The notes under the pieces were generated by a model, which had not been told where the DNA came from, searched no databases, and worked only from the letters and a program-made list of their open reading frames with translations. From Vibrio proteolyticus NBRC 13287 (lineage in GTDB: Bacteria; Pseudomonadota; Gammaproteobacteria; Enterobacterales; Vibrionaceae), in assembly GCF_000467125.1 (NCBI RefSeq), contig NZ_BATJ01000005.1, positions 1 through 64,000 on the forward strand: a DNA stretch of 64,000 nucleotides. The letters are read 5' to 3'. Positions 28,176 to 37,522 of this stretch are shown piece after piece (the stretch's first letter is position 1; every line of letters begins with the position of its first letter). The translations under genes and the position numbers were made by a program.

Positions 28176-30587
28176 TCAGTAAGTCGCCTTAAGCTCAACA
28201 CGCCCACCCGGATGCTGTGCATCCAAACTGAAATGGACGTAACCTGGCTGCTCTACTGTCATTTCAACATACTCGTTACTGCCTGCGTGTTGGGAAGCAA
28301 GATCAAAATCCTCCGTAGATGCCCAGCTTTGACGCCCGACATACAGGTCCACCTCTCCGTCTTTCTCGCCGACAGACGACAGCCACACTCGTACGACAGC
28401 CGGCCGGTCTACATACAGACCGGCATAACGTGTTTCGTTAATGTCCAGGTTCACAGCTTGTCCGTTCGTCAACAGCAGAGGGGTTAAGTCGTCTTCTGCT
28501 TTCGCCGGTGAACTGGTTTCCACTTGGCTGATCACTTCAACATCACTGAACGACTCGCGTGCCGTCAGGCTGAAATAGTAACGTCCCGGAGCGATAAAAC
28601 CGTTGCTTTGTGGTGTGAACGTGATGACTTCATCACTACCAGAGCCATATTCGGAAACCTGATAATCGTAGTAATGCGCCACTTTCTGGTAACTGGCGTA
28701 CAAATCAGAATCGCCGTCACCACGTGTTGTCACAGTAAACGACGTGACGCCGTCTGGAATATCAATATAGAACTGCTGCTCTTCATATTGATCGGCAGAG
28801 AAATGCGCTGAATGATTCATACCGAAACTTGGCATGACATCGTCGCTCTGATCACCATTATCGTTATTATCATCGCCATGATCCGTGCCTGGTTCTTCGC
28901 TGCTGAGTGTTGTTAACCAAGTAGCAAACTCGCTGTCGTACTGAGGCCCGAGTCGCTTCACTTCTTCCGCCCACGACTGGTACTCGCCTCTGCGGCCAAG
29001 CTGAAGCAGACGATCAACGTCAGCCGGGTAGTTTTCGATCATAAAACGCACTGCTAGGTAACCCCAGCGATAGATGCGGTTTACGTCATGGTTGTAATCC
29101 GTGGCAAACACATCGCTCAGCGAGTAGTTGGCGTCCGAGGCCAGATCAATCGCTGCCTGATAGCCTTTCTTGTAATGCATGTATTCCGCAAACCCTTCCA
29201 GCCACCACACCATGTTGCCGTGGCTGAGCGTATCACCGAAGCCGCCATATAAGTTGAAGCGACCATCGAGATAATGAACATACTCGTGTTCAAGGTTAAG
29301 GATCGCCAGATCGTCACCTGAATCGTAACGGTAGGCCAGAAAACGAGCGGTGTTGTTCGGATCCGATGGTGTGCCTTCCAGATACTGACCACCATTGTCG
29401 GTACTGTTGCCAAACAGGAAGTTGGAATAAGTGACATAAGCGTCGTTACTTGGCCATACCACCACTTCAACCTGATCGTTGTGGTCGTCGGCCACCGGGA
29501 CGGCGCCCGAGTTAACCACATCGTGGAAGTCCGCCTCTTTGGCTTCCAGTACATCACACGCTTTTTGAGCTTGTTGATCGGACAAATTCTGCGAACGAAT
29601 GATTGCCGGTCCATGACAAGTGTAACGATTCGGCAGCAAACGTTGCTCCAGTTGCGTTTTTCCTTCCGCCAAACGCAGCTCGGCGCCCCGCTCCGGCGCG
29701 TAAAACAGGATCATTTCTGCCGCCGCCAACCAAAGACGCTCACCCGGCGTGCCAATTTGATGCTGTTGCAGTGTCTGCTCCATCATCGCCAACACCTGTT
29801 CACGAAGCGTGTCGTTGCGCGTGGCCAGAAGACGGCCAGATTCACGTACGGCGTTGTACACCAAAAATTCTGCATCGGTACCCAGTGCCCACTGATTCTG
29901 GTCAACAAACGTTTTTAGGCGTGTCAGGTACTCCGGATGGCGAGCCATATCATCGTAAAACGCGCTGCGCGAAACATGGCCGGACATCGCGCGGAAGAGG
30001 TTGTTGAGGCCATCGACATATTGCAGGTTCTGCGCACTTTCACGGTCAAACGAATCCAACATGCCCAGCATGGAGTCCATCGCCAACGGCAGTTGTTTTA
30101 CGCTGTCAACCATCAGGCTCATCCCTGACATCGCGTCCACTTGATCTCGGCCCAAGTCGCGCGCGAATGGAGAGCGTAGGAACTGATCAGACAGTTGAGC
30201 CAGAGACTGACTCATCGCTTCTGAGTAGTAGCCGTGTTTATCTTGCGTGGCATAGCGGGCAAAATACGCAGCGCGTACAAACTCACTCAAGTTGGCGATT
30301 CGCTTGGCCTGTGCGTCCTCACCACGATAGTGAGTGACTTCTGTCGCCAACGCACGCTGGATTTGTTGCAGTGACGCTTCACTGTATAACCCTTGAGCTG
30401 CCTCTTCTGGCGCATTGTACCAGGAGCGGAAACAGGATTGTTCCGCGTCCGAAATATCAGCAATGATATCCGGAGACTGGATGAGATCCTGATATTCGCA
30501 TTGTGCAGCAGCAGTGGAACTGACACCGGCCAGCAACAGCGCCGTGACCAGTTTCTTGGGAACGAATAGACGTTGATTGTGTTTCAT
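28176..30587 (-). CDS. colA: Microbial collagenase, peptidase family M9
   Basis: 803 residues from ATG 30587, preceded by AAGGG. A signal peptide ends at STAAA. The helical activator domain spans ~50-350. The catalytic domain has the zinc motif HEYVH at 434-438 and the third ligand Glu about 30 residues later in WWLEGFAEYMHY, which are the hallmarks of Vibrio M9A collagenases. The C-terminus carries two prepeptidase-type beta domains (FYIDIPDGVTSFTV ... DLYASYQ and YAGLYVDRPAVVRVWL) that bind collagen or are trimmed after secretion. It degrades triple-helical collagen outside the cell. The gene is monocistronic. Confidence 0.92.
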   Translation of the reverse strand: MKHNQRLFVPKKLVTALLLAGVSSTAAAQCEYQDLIQSPDIIADISDAEQSCFRSWYNAPEEAAQGLYSEASLQQIQRALATEVTHYRGEDAQAKRIANLSEFVRAAYFARYATQDKHGYYSEAMSQSLAQLSDQFLRSPFARDLGRDQVDAMSGMSLMVDSVKQLPLAMDSMLGMLDSFDRESAQNLQYVDGLNNLFRAMSGHVSRSAFYDDMARHPEYLTRLKTFVDQNQWALGTDAEFLVYNAVRESGRLLATRNDTLREQVLAMMEQTLQQHQIGTPGERLWLAAAEMILFYAPERGAELRLAEGKTQLEQRLLPNRYTCHGPAIIRSQNLSDQQAQKACDVLEAKEADFHDVVNSGAVPVADDHNDQVEVVVWPSNDAYVTYSNFLFGNSTDNGGQYLEGTPSDPNNTARFLAYRYDSGDDLAILNLEHEYVHYLDGRFNLYGGFGDTLSHGNMVWWLEGFAEYMHYKKGYQAAIDLASDANYSLSDVFATDYNHDVNRIYRWGYLAVRFMIENYPADVDRLLQLGRRGEYQSWAEEVKRLGPQYDSEFATWLTTLSSEEPGTDHGDDNNDNGDQSDDVMPSFGMNHSAHFSADQYEEQQFYIDIPDGVTSFTVTTRGDGDSDLYASYQKVAHYYDYQVSEYGSGSDEVITFTPQSNGFIAPGRYYFSLTARESFSDVEVISQVETSSPAKAEDDLTPLLLTNGQAVNLDINETRYAGLYVDRPAVVRVWLSSVGEKDGEVDLYVGRQSWASTEDFDLASQHAGSNEYVEMTVEQPGYVHFSLDAQHPGGRVELKATY

Positions 30588-30746
30588 ACGCAACACCCTT
30601 TTTATAGTAATGATTTGAGGCTGCGTTATATCAACGATTAATGCTTAATATAAATCCAAATGCATAGCCTTTTAGAGGCTGGTTCAAAACTTTCGCCAAA
30701 TAAGACAATCGCAATCGATAAAATAAAACATATATTTAACAATCAG

Positions 30747-31697
30747 TTAGCCAGAAAAGAAACTGATACGAAACTCACTAATCTGGTCATCATAATATTG
30801 CTGCCACTCACTGTCCGTCAGGTTGGCAAAGCGGCTCTGACGCTGTTGTTCAAGTGTGCGTTTTAATCTTTCCAGCTGTTGTTGATAGCTCTGAGTCTGC
30901 GTTGTCTGCTCTGCCACTTGCTGCGCTCTGGCTTGTATGTCGTTCGCTTCCGCATCACTTAGGTACATTGCCGCAAGCTGCGAAGACACCTGTTCTCTTT
31001 GCGTCTGGCTATATGAGTGAGGAATCAGGCTGAGGCCTCTTTCGTATTTGGCCGCAGAGCTGACTAAACCGATCGCTGCTTCACTCTTATGCCATTGATT
31101 GAGTAAGTGGCGATAAGATTGCACAAACTGATCGGGGCTTTCGGTGGCTAACTGCTGCGTTTCCAGACTAAAGTCATAGACGGCAAACTCGTCAGCAAAC
31201 ACGATGTTGGCAGCCTCTCCCCATGTCTGTTGAGCCAGGCGCTTAACCTCTTCAACTCTGGCCTGCAAGGTCGCAAAATCACTGAGTGAGGTGCTGCCAA
31301 GACTCTGCTGCCACTCCTGATTCAAACGTTGATAGTGCGCGATTAACTGATAACGCTCCGGCGTCAACATGGTTTGTATTAAATCGAGCTCCAAGGCACA
31401 GCTATCGCGATCCAGACACTCACGCCAAAACGCTTCCACCTGAAAAACAAAGGCTCGCCCCTGTGCGTCTTCAAGCCGCTTTGCCAGATCCATCAAACGC
31501 TCGGATGACTCGCGGCTGGGTGAAACCGAACTCGGTGTAGGCACACTCTCAGGTACCAAGCCCGATGAACCTGAAGGCTGATCGGGCACTGAGACGGGCT
31601 CCGGCGACAAGACAGTTGAAACTGGTGCCGAGCTGTAACGCCACCACAAAGTGCCCGCCACAACGGCAAGCACAGTGACTGAGATAAGGCGATTCAT
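30747..31697 (-). CDS. Lipase-foldase (LifO)-like membrane chaperone coupled to a sphingomyelinase
   Basis: 316 residues from ATG 31697. One N-terminal helix (MNRLISVTVLAVVAGTLWWR) anchors the protein, followed by a Pro/Ser/Val-rich linker to residue ~75 and a long helical domain. The pattern of AQQTWGEAANIVFADEFAVY followed by DFSLE resembles the LifO block in which a Phe/Trp-Gly pair precedes an acidic Phe-x-x-Glu helix. The C-terminus (FANLTDSEWQQYYDDQI) also resembles foldases. The classic RxxFDY motif is not clear. The start codon overlaps the sphingomyelinase stop (ATGA), so the two are translationally coupled. I infer a dedicated steric chaperone for that enzyme. It is clearly distinct from the true LipA foldase at 36652-37512. 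Confidence 0.65.
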   Translation of the reverse strand: MNRLISVTVLAVVAGTLWWRYSSAPVSTVLSPEPVSVPDQPSGSSGLVPESVPTPSSVSPSRESSERLMDLAKRLEDAQGRAFVFQVEAFWRECLDRDSCALELDLIQTMLTPERYQLIAHYQRLNQEWQQSLGSTSLSDFATLQARVEEVKRLAQQTWGEAANIVFADEFAVYDFSLETQQLATESPDQFVQSYRHLLNQWHKSEAAIGLVSSAAKYERGLSLIPHSYSQTQREQVSSQLAAMYLSDAEANDIQARAQQVAEQTTQTQSYQQQLERLKRTLEQQRQSRFANLTDSEWQQYYDDQISEFRISFFSG

Positions 31698-33022
31698 TCT
31701 TTGATGACCGCACTGACCGGGAAGTGATCCGACAGATTGTAGTGTTTCCACAAACGTTCATCCGTTGAACGCGGGACATCCACGCGATTGTCGTTGTAAG
31801 CCTTAATGCCATACTCATTGCTCACCATCACGTAATCTAAATATTCCACGTTCTCACCACCTGACAGAGCTTCACCAGCGAAGTCGTTGATGCGTGGGTC
31901 AAAGGTCGATTCCGTATAACCCGTATACTGAGGCTCAATCGCACTCAGGTTAGCGATCATCTGTTGATAGTCACCTGGGAATTTACGCTTGTTGACATTA
32001 AAATCACCGCTGTAGACCACCGTTTCATTGGCAGGAATCTCGAGAGACTGTGCCATTGCGCGCATCTGTTTAAACTGACGTTGACGGTAGTCACGTGCCG
32101 TATCGGTATCGTAAGAAGCCGTGTGAGTCGCAAACACATGGTACGCCTTACCACCTTTGATGATCTCGGCATAATTCACGCCCTTATCGGCGAAACAGTC
32201 CGTACCGGTGCAGTCTGGAAATACATACTGAGCCTGATTCACAATGGGGTAACGGCTGACAATCATCACACCGCCGTCATAAATATTGACGCCATCTTTG
32301 TCCAGCATCTTGGTCTGATAAGGATACTCTTTGGCAAGCTCACGCAAAAACTCGTCGCGGCCCCCCGCAAACACTTCCTGAAGCGCTAACACATCATAGC
32401 CTTTGACATATTCCGGAATAATGTCAAAACGGTCGTCGATGTGGGAGGCAATCGCAGGTAACGCCCAAATGTTGTAAGTCATCATCTTCAACGTATCTTC
32501 GTCCGGCTCTGGCTGCTCATCAATTTTGGCGGGGGTGATAGTGTAGTAAAGATCATCGTAACGAGCGGTCTGAGCCGATTTAAATGCCAGCTCGGCCGCA
32601 CGGTCACCAAAACTGTCGCTGTCGAAGCGATGTACATTGCGATCGTCTTGCAACTGCAGACCGACATCGGAAGCCGAGACACCGTATTCGATAGTAGAAT
32701 TGTACCAGTGGCCTTCCATTACCTGGTTTAGGGTAACACTTTCCCCTTGCGGATTAGACACAACAGTATGGAAACGATAGGTTTCACCGGATTTCACACC
32801 TTCCCAACGATTAAAGCTGATCACCTGCTTGGTTTCCCATGGCCCCAGCACTTCAACATGCTGTTGCCATTCTTCACCGTATTGCAGTAAGTCCGATCCT
32901 TCATGGTTGACCTGTATGGTTAAAGTTTGATCAGAGTTATTGGTCAGATACACATCGGTATCTGCAACGGCAGGAAGCGCCAGAATTGAAGCTAACAATA
33001 CATTCCACTGCGTAAGATTCAT
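31694..33022 (-). CDS. Secreted sphingomyelinase C (EEP-fold phospholipase)
   Basis: 442 residues with a signal peptide cleaved after LALPAVA. An N-terminal ~130-residue beta domain is followed by an endonuclease/exonuclease/phosphatase domain: MMTYNIWALP start, DVLALQEVF with the metal-binding Glu, FATHTASY, SGDFNVNKRK and the terminal catalytic SDHFPVSA. These are the conserved elements of neutral sphingomyelinases/beta-haemolysins. It would hydrolyse sphingomyelin to ceramide and phosphocholine in host membranes. ATG 33022 has an AGGAT site. It is the first gene of a two-gene operon with the foldase-like protein. Confidence 0.87.
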   Translation of the reverse strand: MNLTQWNVLLASILALPAVADTDVYLTNNSDQTLTIQVNHEGSDLLQYGEEWQQHVEVLGPWETKQVISFNRWEGVKSGETYRFHTVVSNPQGESVTLNQVMEGHWYNSTIEYGVSASDVGLQLQDDRNVHRFDSDSFGDRAAELAFKSAQTARYDDLYYTITPAKIDEQPEPDEDTLKMMTYNIWALPAIASHIDDRFDIIPEYVKGYDVLALQEVFAGGRDEFLRELAKEYPYQTKMLDKDGVNIYDGGVMIVSRYPIVNQAQYVFPDCTGTDCFADKGVNYAEIIKGGKAYHVFATHTASYDTDTARDYRQRQFKQMRAMAQSLEIPANETVVYSGDFNVNKRKFPGDYQQMIANLSAIEPQYTGYTESTFDPRINDFAGEALSGGENVEYLDYVMVSNEYGIKAYNDNRVDVPRSTDERLWKHYNLSDHFPVSAVIKE

Positions 33023-33485
33023 TTTTCCATCCTTTGTATAAATTTGAAGGCTAGAATCTAGAGCATAGAAGTTACATATTTTTTATAAATAAGTTACAAA
33101 TAACACATTGAGTAATAATATGAAATTTGTGCTCAACATCTTATTTTATATATTTATTTAACAACACGGCACACGTAATAAATATTTATCCTATGTGCAG
33201 ATAAATTCAATATCCCTAATAAAGTGAAAGCACTACATGCCCGACAATGGAGCTTTTGCACTAATTTATTAACACAATACTTAGTTAAGATAAGTCATCA
33301 AGTGAATTATTATTCATAAAACGCAACTAAAGTATCTATAAACTACTAATTTAATGACTGTTTTTGTAGTTAACCAATTATGTTGATTATGGAACTAATA
33401 TCATTTGATTAATGATTTTGTTATTGATCATTTCTTGTCCTGAATATAATTTGTTACAAATCAGTTACAGATTTTATCGTTCAAA
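33023..33485. other. Divergent AT-rich control region between the sphingomyelinase and prtV operons
   Basis: About 460 bases, strongly AT-rich, without a supported ORF. Both outward operons must start here. A plausible promoter for the rightward operon lies at 33424-33450. Palindromic AT blocks such as TTGATTAATGAT occur, but no specific regulator site can be named. Confidence 0.6.
33424..33450 (+). promoter_or_regulatory. Possible promoter of the prtV operon
   Basis: A perfect TATAAT at 33445-33450 with TTGATC at 33424-33429. The spacer is 15 bp, shorter than ideal, so an activator may be required. It lies ~35 bases ahead of the first start codon. Confidence 0.4.
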
Positions 33486-33764
33486 ATGAAAGCAAGAATT
33501 GTATTTTTATTATCGTCATTGGTGTCTTTTTTCGCCCTTTCGACACCCACTCCTAATGATGAAATGTTATTAAAGTCGCTTATTGAACGTGGCGTGATTT
33601 GTAGCGGATTGTCCTACGAGCAACAGCAAGAAGCCCTTCGGATATATCTTAATCAGAAAGCCAGAAATAAATTAAATCACAACAAGGATCTCAAGGTCGA
33701 TGACGCGTCCAAAAAGGCGTGTATTGCACCTGACACAGAAGTCACTAACAACGAACCTTCTTAA
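33486..33764 (+). CDS. Small secreted protein resembling the PrtV N-terminal region
   Basis: 92 residues with a clear signal peptide (MKARIVFLLSSLVSFFALST). The mature part NDEMLLKSLIERGVICSGLS, then QQQEALRIYLNQKARNKL, aligns without gaps with PrtV residues ~33-72 (NEEKLIEMLVRKGVVDENAS, then AKREALDNYLEAKIRSGF). The spacing of Leu, Gly-Val and Glu-Ala-Leu is the same. A basic-acidic tail without similarity follows. It ends 58 bases before prtV and is almost certainly co-transcribed with it. A role as a separate pro-domain, inhibitor or decoy for the protease is an inference. It has no strong ribosome-binding site. Two cysteines are present in the mature part. Confidence 0.7.
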   Translation: MKARIVFLLSSLVSFFALSTPTPNDEMLLKSLIERGVICSGLSYEQQQEALRIYLNQKARNKLNHNKDLKVDDASKKACIAPDTEVTNNEPS

Positions 33765-33822
33765 AGCCTGCTTTAAGAAACCGTTGGCTATTCGGAAAAC
33801 AAAAAATAATAAGGAAATATCA

Positions 33823-36579
33823 ATGAAACCTATGAGGAAAACATTGCTCGCAACTGCAATGCTCACTCTTTTTAGCGTCAGTGGTTACGCGCAAACTCCA
33901 GCTGACATGGGGGTTGTTAACGAAGAGAAACTCATCGAAATGCTCGTTCGTAAGGGCGTTGTCGATGAGAATGCTTCCGACACAGCAAAGCGTGAAGCTC
34001 TGGATAACTATCTGGAAGCTAAAATCCGTTCAGGCTTCAAAGGAGACGCACAATTTGGCAAGAAAGCGCTGGAGAAGCGTGCCAAGGTGCTGAAATCGAT
34101 TGAAAAGCACAAAGGACACCAACGTGCCAGCGTGTTTGCTCTGGACGTCAGTCAAAAACGTACCGACAAGGTTCTGGCCCTGTTGATCGACTTCCCTGAT
34201 CTGCCTTGGGACGACAACAAGCTGACCAAAGAGCATACTGAAATGCTTTACGACAGCTATGAGCCACACCACTATCAGAATCTGCTGTTCTCAGGCGCCG
34301 GTTATGCTGGTCCGAACGGTGAAAATCTGATCTCGATGCGTCAATACTACGAAAGTGAATCTGGCGACAGCTACAGCGTTTCCGGTCAGGCCATGGGCTG
34401 GTACCGTGCAACCAAAAACGCGGCTTTCTACGGTGGTAACTCACCAACCACAGACAATGACATGAATGCTCAGGAGCTGGTGCGTGAAGCGCTGGATCAA
34501 CTGGCACGTGACCCGAACATCAACCTGGCAGACTATGACGTTGAAGACCGCTACGACTACGACGGCGACGGCAATTATCGCGAGCCCGATGGTGTTATCG
34601 ATCACCTGATGGTCTTCCACTCTTCTGTGGGTGAAGAAGCTGGTGGCGGCGTGCTGGGTGCAGACGCTATCTGGTCTCACCGTTTCAACCTAGGCCAATA
34701 CCATGTACTGGAAGGCACCAAGAGTAATGTTCCGGGCCGGTTTAACGGTCAGTTTGCCGCGTTCGATTACACCATTCAGCCAATTGATGCTGCGGCAGGT
34801 GTGTGTGCGCACGAATACGGCCATGACTTAGGTCTGCCAGACGAATACGATACCCAATACACAGGTAAAGGCGAGCCGGTTTCTTACTGGTCAATCATGT
34901 CTTCCGGTAGCTGGGCTGGTCAGATCGGCGGTACACAGCCAACTGCCTTCTCCTCTTGGGCAAAACAGTTCTTGCAAAACTCCATTGGCGGCCGTTGGAT
35001 CAACGATGATCAAATTACCATCAATGAGCTGGACAAAGGCGACCGCGTTTTCACTCTGTTCCAAACGACCGATAATGATCGTCCGAACATGGTGAAAGTG
35101 GATCTGCCTCTGAAACGTATCGAAGGTCTGAAGCCGTATGAAGGACAATACTCCTTCTACTCAGACAAAGGCGATGATCTGAAAAATAGCATGTCACGCA
35201 CCTTGTCTGTGCCTGCTGGCGGTAAAGTGACACTGAGCTTCAAAGCTTGGTATGAGATCGAGAAAGACTACGACTTCGCCCGAGTGAAGGTTAATGGTCA
35301 GGCGATCGCTGGTAACATCACCACAATGGACGACCCTTACAAAACAGGTCTGGTACCTGCAATTTCGGGTATTTCCGGTGGTTGGATCGATGCGGAATTC
35401 GATCTGAGCGAATGGGCAGGTCAGGATATCGAGCTGGCGTTTGACTACGTCACCGATGGTGGTCTGGCGATGGACGGTCTGTACATCGATAACATGGTAC
35501 TGGATGTTGATGGTCAGGTTACTCCTGTTGACGACGCAGAAGCAGCTTCAACGTTTGCTTTCAACGGTTACCGCCTGACAGACGGCTACCACGAAGCGCC
35601 ACACTACTACCTGCTGCAATGGCGTAGCCACAACGACGTCGACGAAGGTCTGGCAAACATCAAACGTTTCGGTCAGTTGATGTCGTTCGAACCCGGTCTG
35701 ATCGTATGGTATGTCGACGAGTCGATGACAGACAACTGGGTGGGTCGTCACCCTGGTGAAGGCTGGCTGGGCGTAGTTGATGCGGATCAGAACGCGATGG
35801 TTTGGGCCAACAGTGGCGAAGCAGCGCAAACGCGTTACCAAATCCGTGATGCGGCCTTCTCGCTACAGGATCAGACGCCAATGCGTTTGGTTAACGGCAG
35901 TGGTGATGTTCTGGAAGATGTCAGCCTGATTGGTACGGCGTCATTTGCAGACAACCAGGATTACTCGAACCCACAATCACCAGATTCCGGTCGTAAACTG
36001 ACTGAGTTTGGTCTGGAAATCGAAGTGATCGACCAGGCTCCGAACAACGAGTACGGCGTTATTCGCGTTTCGAAAGCAGCCGACGACAACATCGCTCCAG
36101 AAGCAGGCTTTGAAGTGCAAGTTGACGGCCTGAGCGTCAAAGCATTCAACCATAGCGTTGACAAAGACGGTCAGTTGGTTAGCTACCTGTGGGATTTCGG
36201 CAACGGCCAAACCAGCGATGAAATGGCACCAGCCTGGTCTTACGCTGAAGCAGGAAGCTATCAGGTTTCTCTGACTGTTACGGACGACAAAGGCGCAACC
36301 GACACCATCAGCAAGCAGGTGACCGTTGAAACACCGAATGCGTTGCCTGAAGCGAGTGCTAAATACATCCACCTGGGCCGTTGGGTCACCATGTGGTCAA
36401 CCAGCACAGACAGCGATGGCCGTATTGTGGACACTGAGTGGACGCTGCCAGGTGGTAAAGTGAAACGTGGACGTATCTTTACTTCCATCTTCCCAAGCTA
36501 TGGCGAACATGAAGTTAAGCTAACCGTGATGGATAACGACGGTGCAACAGTAACGAAAACCATCGTTGTGGATCTGTAA
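33823..36579 (+). CDS. prtV: PrtV, secreted M6 metalloprotease with PKD domains
   Basis: 918 residues, the same length as V. cholerae PrtV. ATG 33823 has an AAGGAAA site and begins a signal peptide cleaved after SGYAQ; the open frame extends further upstream but only as a shadow. An N-terminal helical pro-region (30-105) is followed by the M6 catalytic domain with HEYGHD at 330-335, calcium-loop-like YDGDGNYREPDG and the MSSGSWAG turn. A jelly-roll region follows, then two C-terminal PKD domains (YLWDFGNGQTSD is the typical strand). In V. cholerae the enzyme is calcium-stabilised and is processed outside the cell; it attacks host matrix and plasma proteins. A strong terminator follows. Confidence 0.93.
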   Translation: MKPMRKTLLATAMLTLFSVSGYAQTPADMGVVNEEKLIEMLVRKGVVDENASDTAKREALDNYLEAKIRSGFKGDAQFGKKALEKRAKVLKSIEKHKGHQRASVFALDVSQKRTDKVLALLIDFPDLPWDDNKLTKEHTEMLYDSYEPHHYQNLLFSGAGYAGPNGENLISMRQYYESESGDSYSVSGQAMGWYRATKNAAFYGGNSPTTDNDMNAQELVREALDQLARDPNINLADYDVEDRYDYDGDGNYREPDGVIDHLMVFHSSVGEEAGGGVLGADAIWSHRFNLGQYHVLEGTKSNVPGRFNGQFAAFDYTIQPIDAAAGVCAHEYGHDLGLPDEYDTQYTGKGEPVSYWSIMSSGSWAGQIGGTQPTAFSSWAKQFLQNSIGGRWINDDQITINELDKGDRVFTLFQTTDNDRPNMVKVDLPLKRIEGLKPYEGQYSFYSDKGDDLKNSMSRTLSVPAGGKVTLSFKAWYEIEKDYDFARVKVNGQAIAGNITTMDDPYKTGLVPAISGISGGWIDAEFDLSEWAGQDIELAFDYVTDGGLAMDGLYIDNMVLDVDGQVTPVDDAEAASTFAFNGYRLTDGYHEAPHYYLLQWRSHNDVDEGLANIKRFGQLMSFEPGLIVWYVDESMTDNWVGRHPGEGWLGVVDADQNAMVWANSGEAAQTRYQIRDAAFSLQDQTPMRLVNGSGDVLEDVSLIGTASFADNQDYSNPQSPDSGRKLTEFGLEIEVIDQAPNNEYGVIRVSKAADDNIAPEAGFEVQVDGLSVKAFNHSVDKDGQLVSYLWDFGNGQTSDEMAPAWSYAEAGSYQVSLTVTDDKGATDTISKQVTVETPNALPEASAKYIHLGRWVTMWSTSTDSDGRIVDTEWTLPGGKVKRGRIFTSIFPSYGEHEVKLTVMDNDGATVTKTIVVDL

Positions 36580-36616
36580 TTCCCCGATTATTCCCAAGTT
36601 CCATGGGAAGCTCCTG

Positions 36617-36644
36617 GCGCAACCTTCGGGTTGCGCCTTTTTTG
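36617..36644. terminator. Terminator of prtV
   Basis: A GGCGCAACC stem with TTCG tetraloop and six T residues on the plus strand. The convergent foldase gene ends a few bases further on. Confidence 0.93.
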
Positions 36645-36651
36645 TATGCGT

Positions 36652-37512
36652 TTATTGGGATTGATCGTGAATGCGCTCCAGCGCTTCAACACGTCGCCAC
36701 TGCACCGAGTCAAAACGTTGCTCCCGGAGCACGGCAATCTGTTGCTGTTTCTCTTGTTCACCCAACCATTCATCTGACAGAATGGCACTTCGTTGCTGCA
36801 GATAATCATTTAACTGAGATTCAAATGACATGCGCTGGTTGTCCAGTTCAGCCAACCGCTGCGCCCCACTCTCGCCCACCAGTTCGGCCCGGATCAAATA
36901 GCGGTTCTGCTCACTCTCAGCATCTGCTGCAATCAACCCGGCAACCATGGTCGCGTTCTGTTCACTTTTTTGCAGATAGTCTGGCAGCTCAGCATTGAGT
37001 GCCGCCATTTGGCTACGTTGATCAGCCTCGTCCAGAGCGTGCGCTGTGATATCCAGCTTGTCCATTGCCAACTGTCGCCAACGGTTTTCGTCACCAAATA
37101 ACAGGGCTTGCTGCTCAGGAGTAAAGTACTCACTTTGCAACGCAAGTAACGCTTCGTTGAGCGCGACCAGTTTTTCACGCGTGCTTTGATTGGTATCCGG
37201 CAGTATCAATTGAGCCAGCGCCTTCTTATAACTGACGTATTGTGCGAACAACGTTTCATCCACCAGCAGTTGATCGTTTTGACTGGCGTATTCGTCGACT
37301 TCCTCACGTAAGCGGTTTAGATCAGTTTCACCCAATCCGGCCAACGCATAGTCCAGTAAATCCCGGCTGGACGATTCATCAATTTCGGTGTCTTGTTGAG
37401 ATGGTGTTTGCAGCCTCGCCGGCTGAATGTCCGTCGGCTGCGGCCATAAAAAGACCGCACCGGCGCTCCCCAAGGCGATCATCAATGATAATACCAGTGC
37501 GGACTTTTTCAT
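36652..37512 (-). CDS. lifO: Lipase-specific foldase (LifO)
   Basis: 286 residues. An N-terminal membrane anchor (SALVLSLMIALGSAGAVFLW) is followed by a Pro/Gln-rich linker and a helical domain. The key foldase motif is visible as SSRDLLDYALAGLGETDL, matching the RxLFDY...SALGE pattern with Leu for Phe. Further LifO blocks are LFGDENRWRQLAMDKLDI and the Gln/Arg-rich C-terminal helices. It folds the lipase in the periplasm before type II secretion. It starts 10 bases after lipA, so the two are co-expressed. Confidence 0.88.
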   Translation of the reverse strand: MKKSALVLSLMIALGSAGAVFLWPQPTDIQPARLQTPSQQDTEIDESSSRDLLDYALAGLGETDLNRLREEVDEYASQNDQLLVDETLFAQYVSYKKALAQLILPDTNQSTREKLVALNEALLALQSEYFTPEQQALLFGDENRWRQLAMDKLDITAHALDEADQRSQMAALNAELPDYLQKSEQNATMVAGLIAADAESEQNRYLIRAELVGESGAQRLAELDNQRMSFESQLNDYLQQRSAILSDEWLGEQEKQQQIAVLREQRFDSVQWRRVEALERIHDQSQ

Positions 37513-37522
37513 CAGTTACTCC

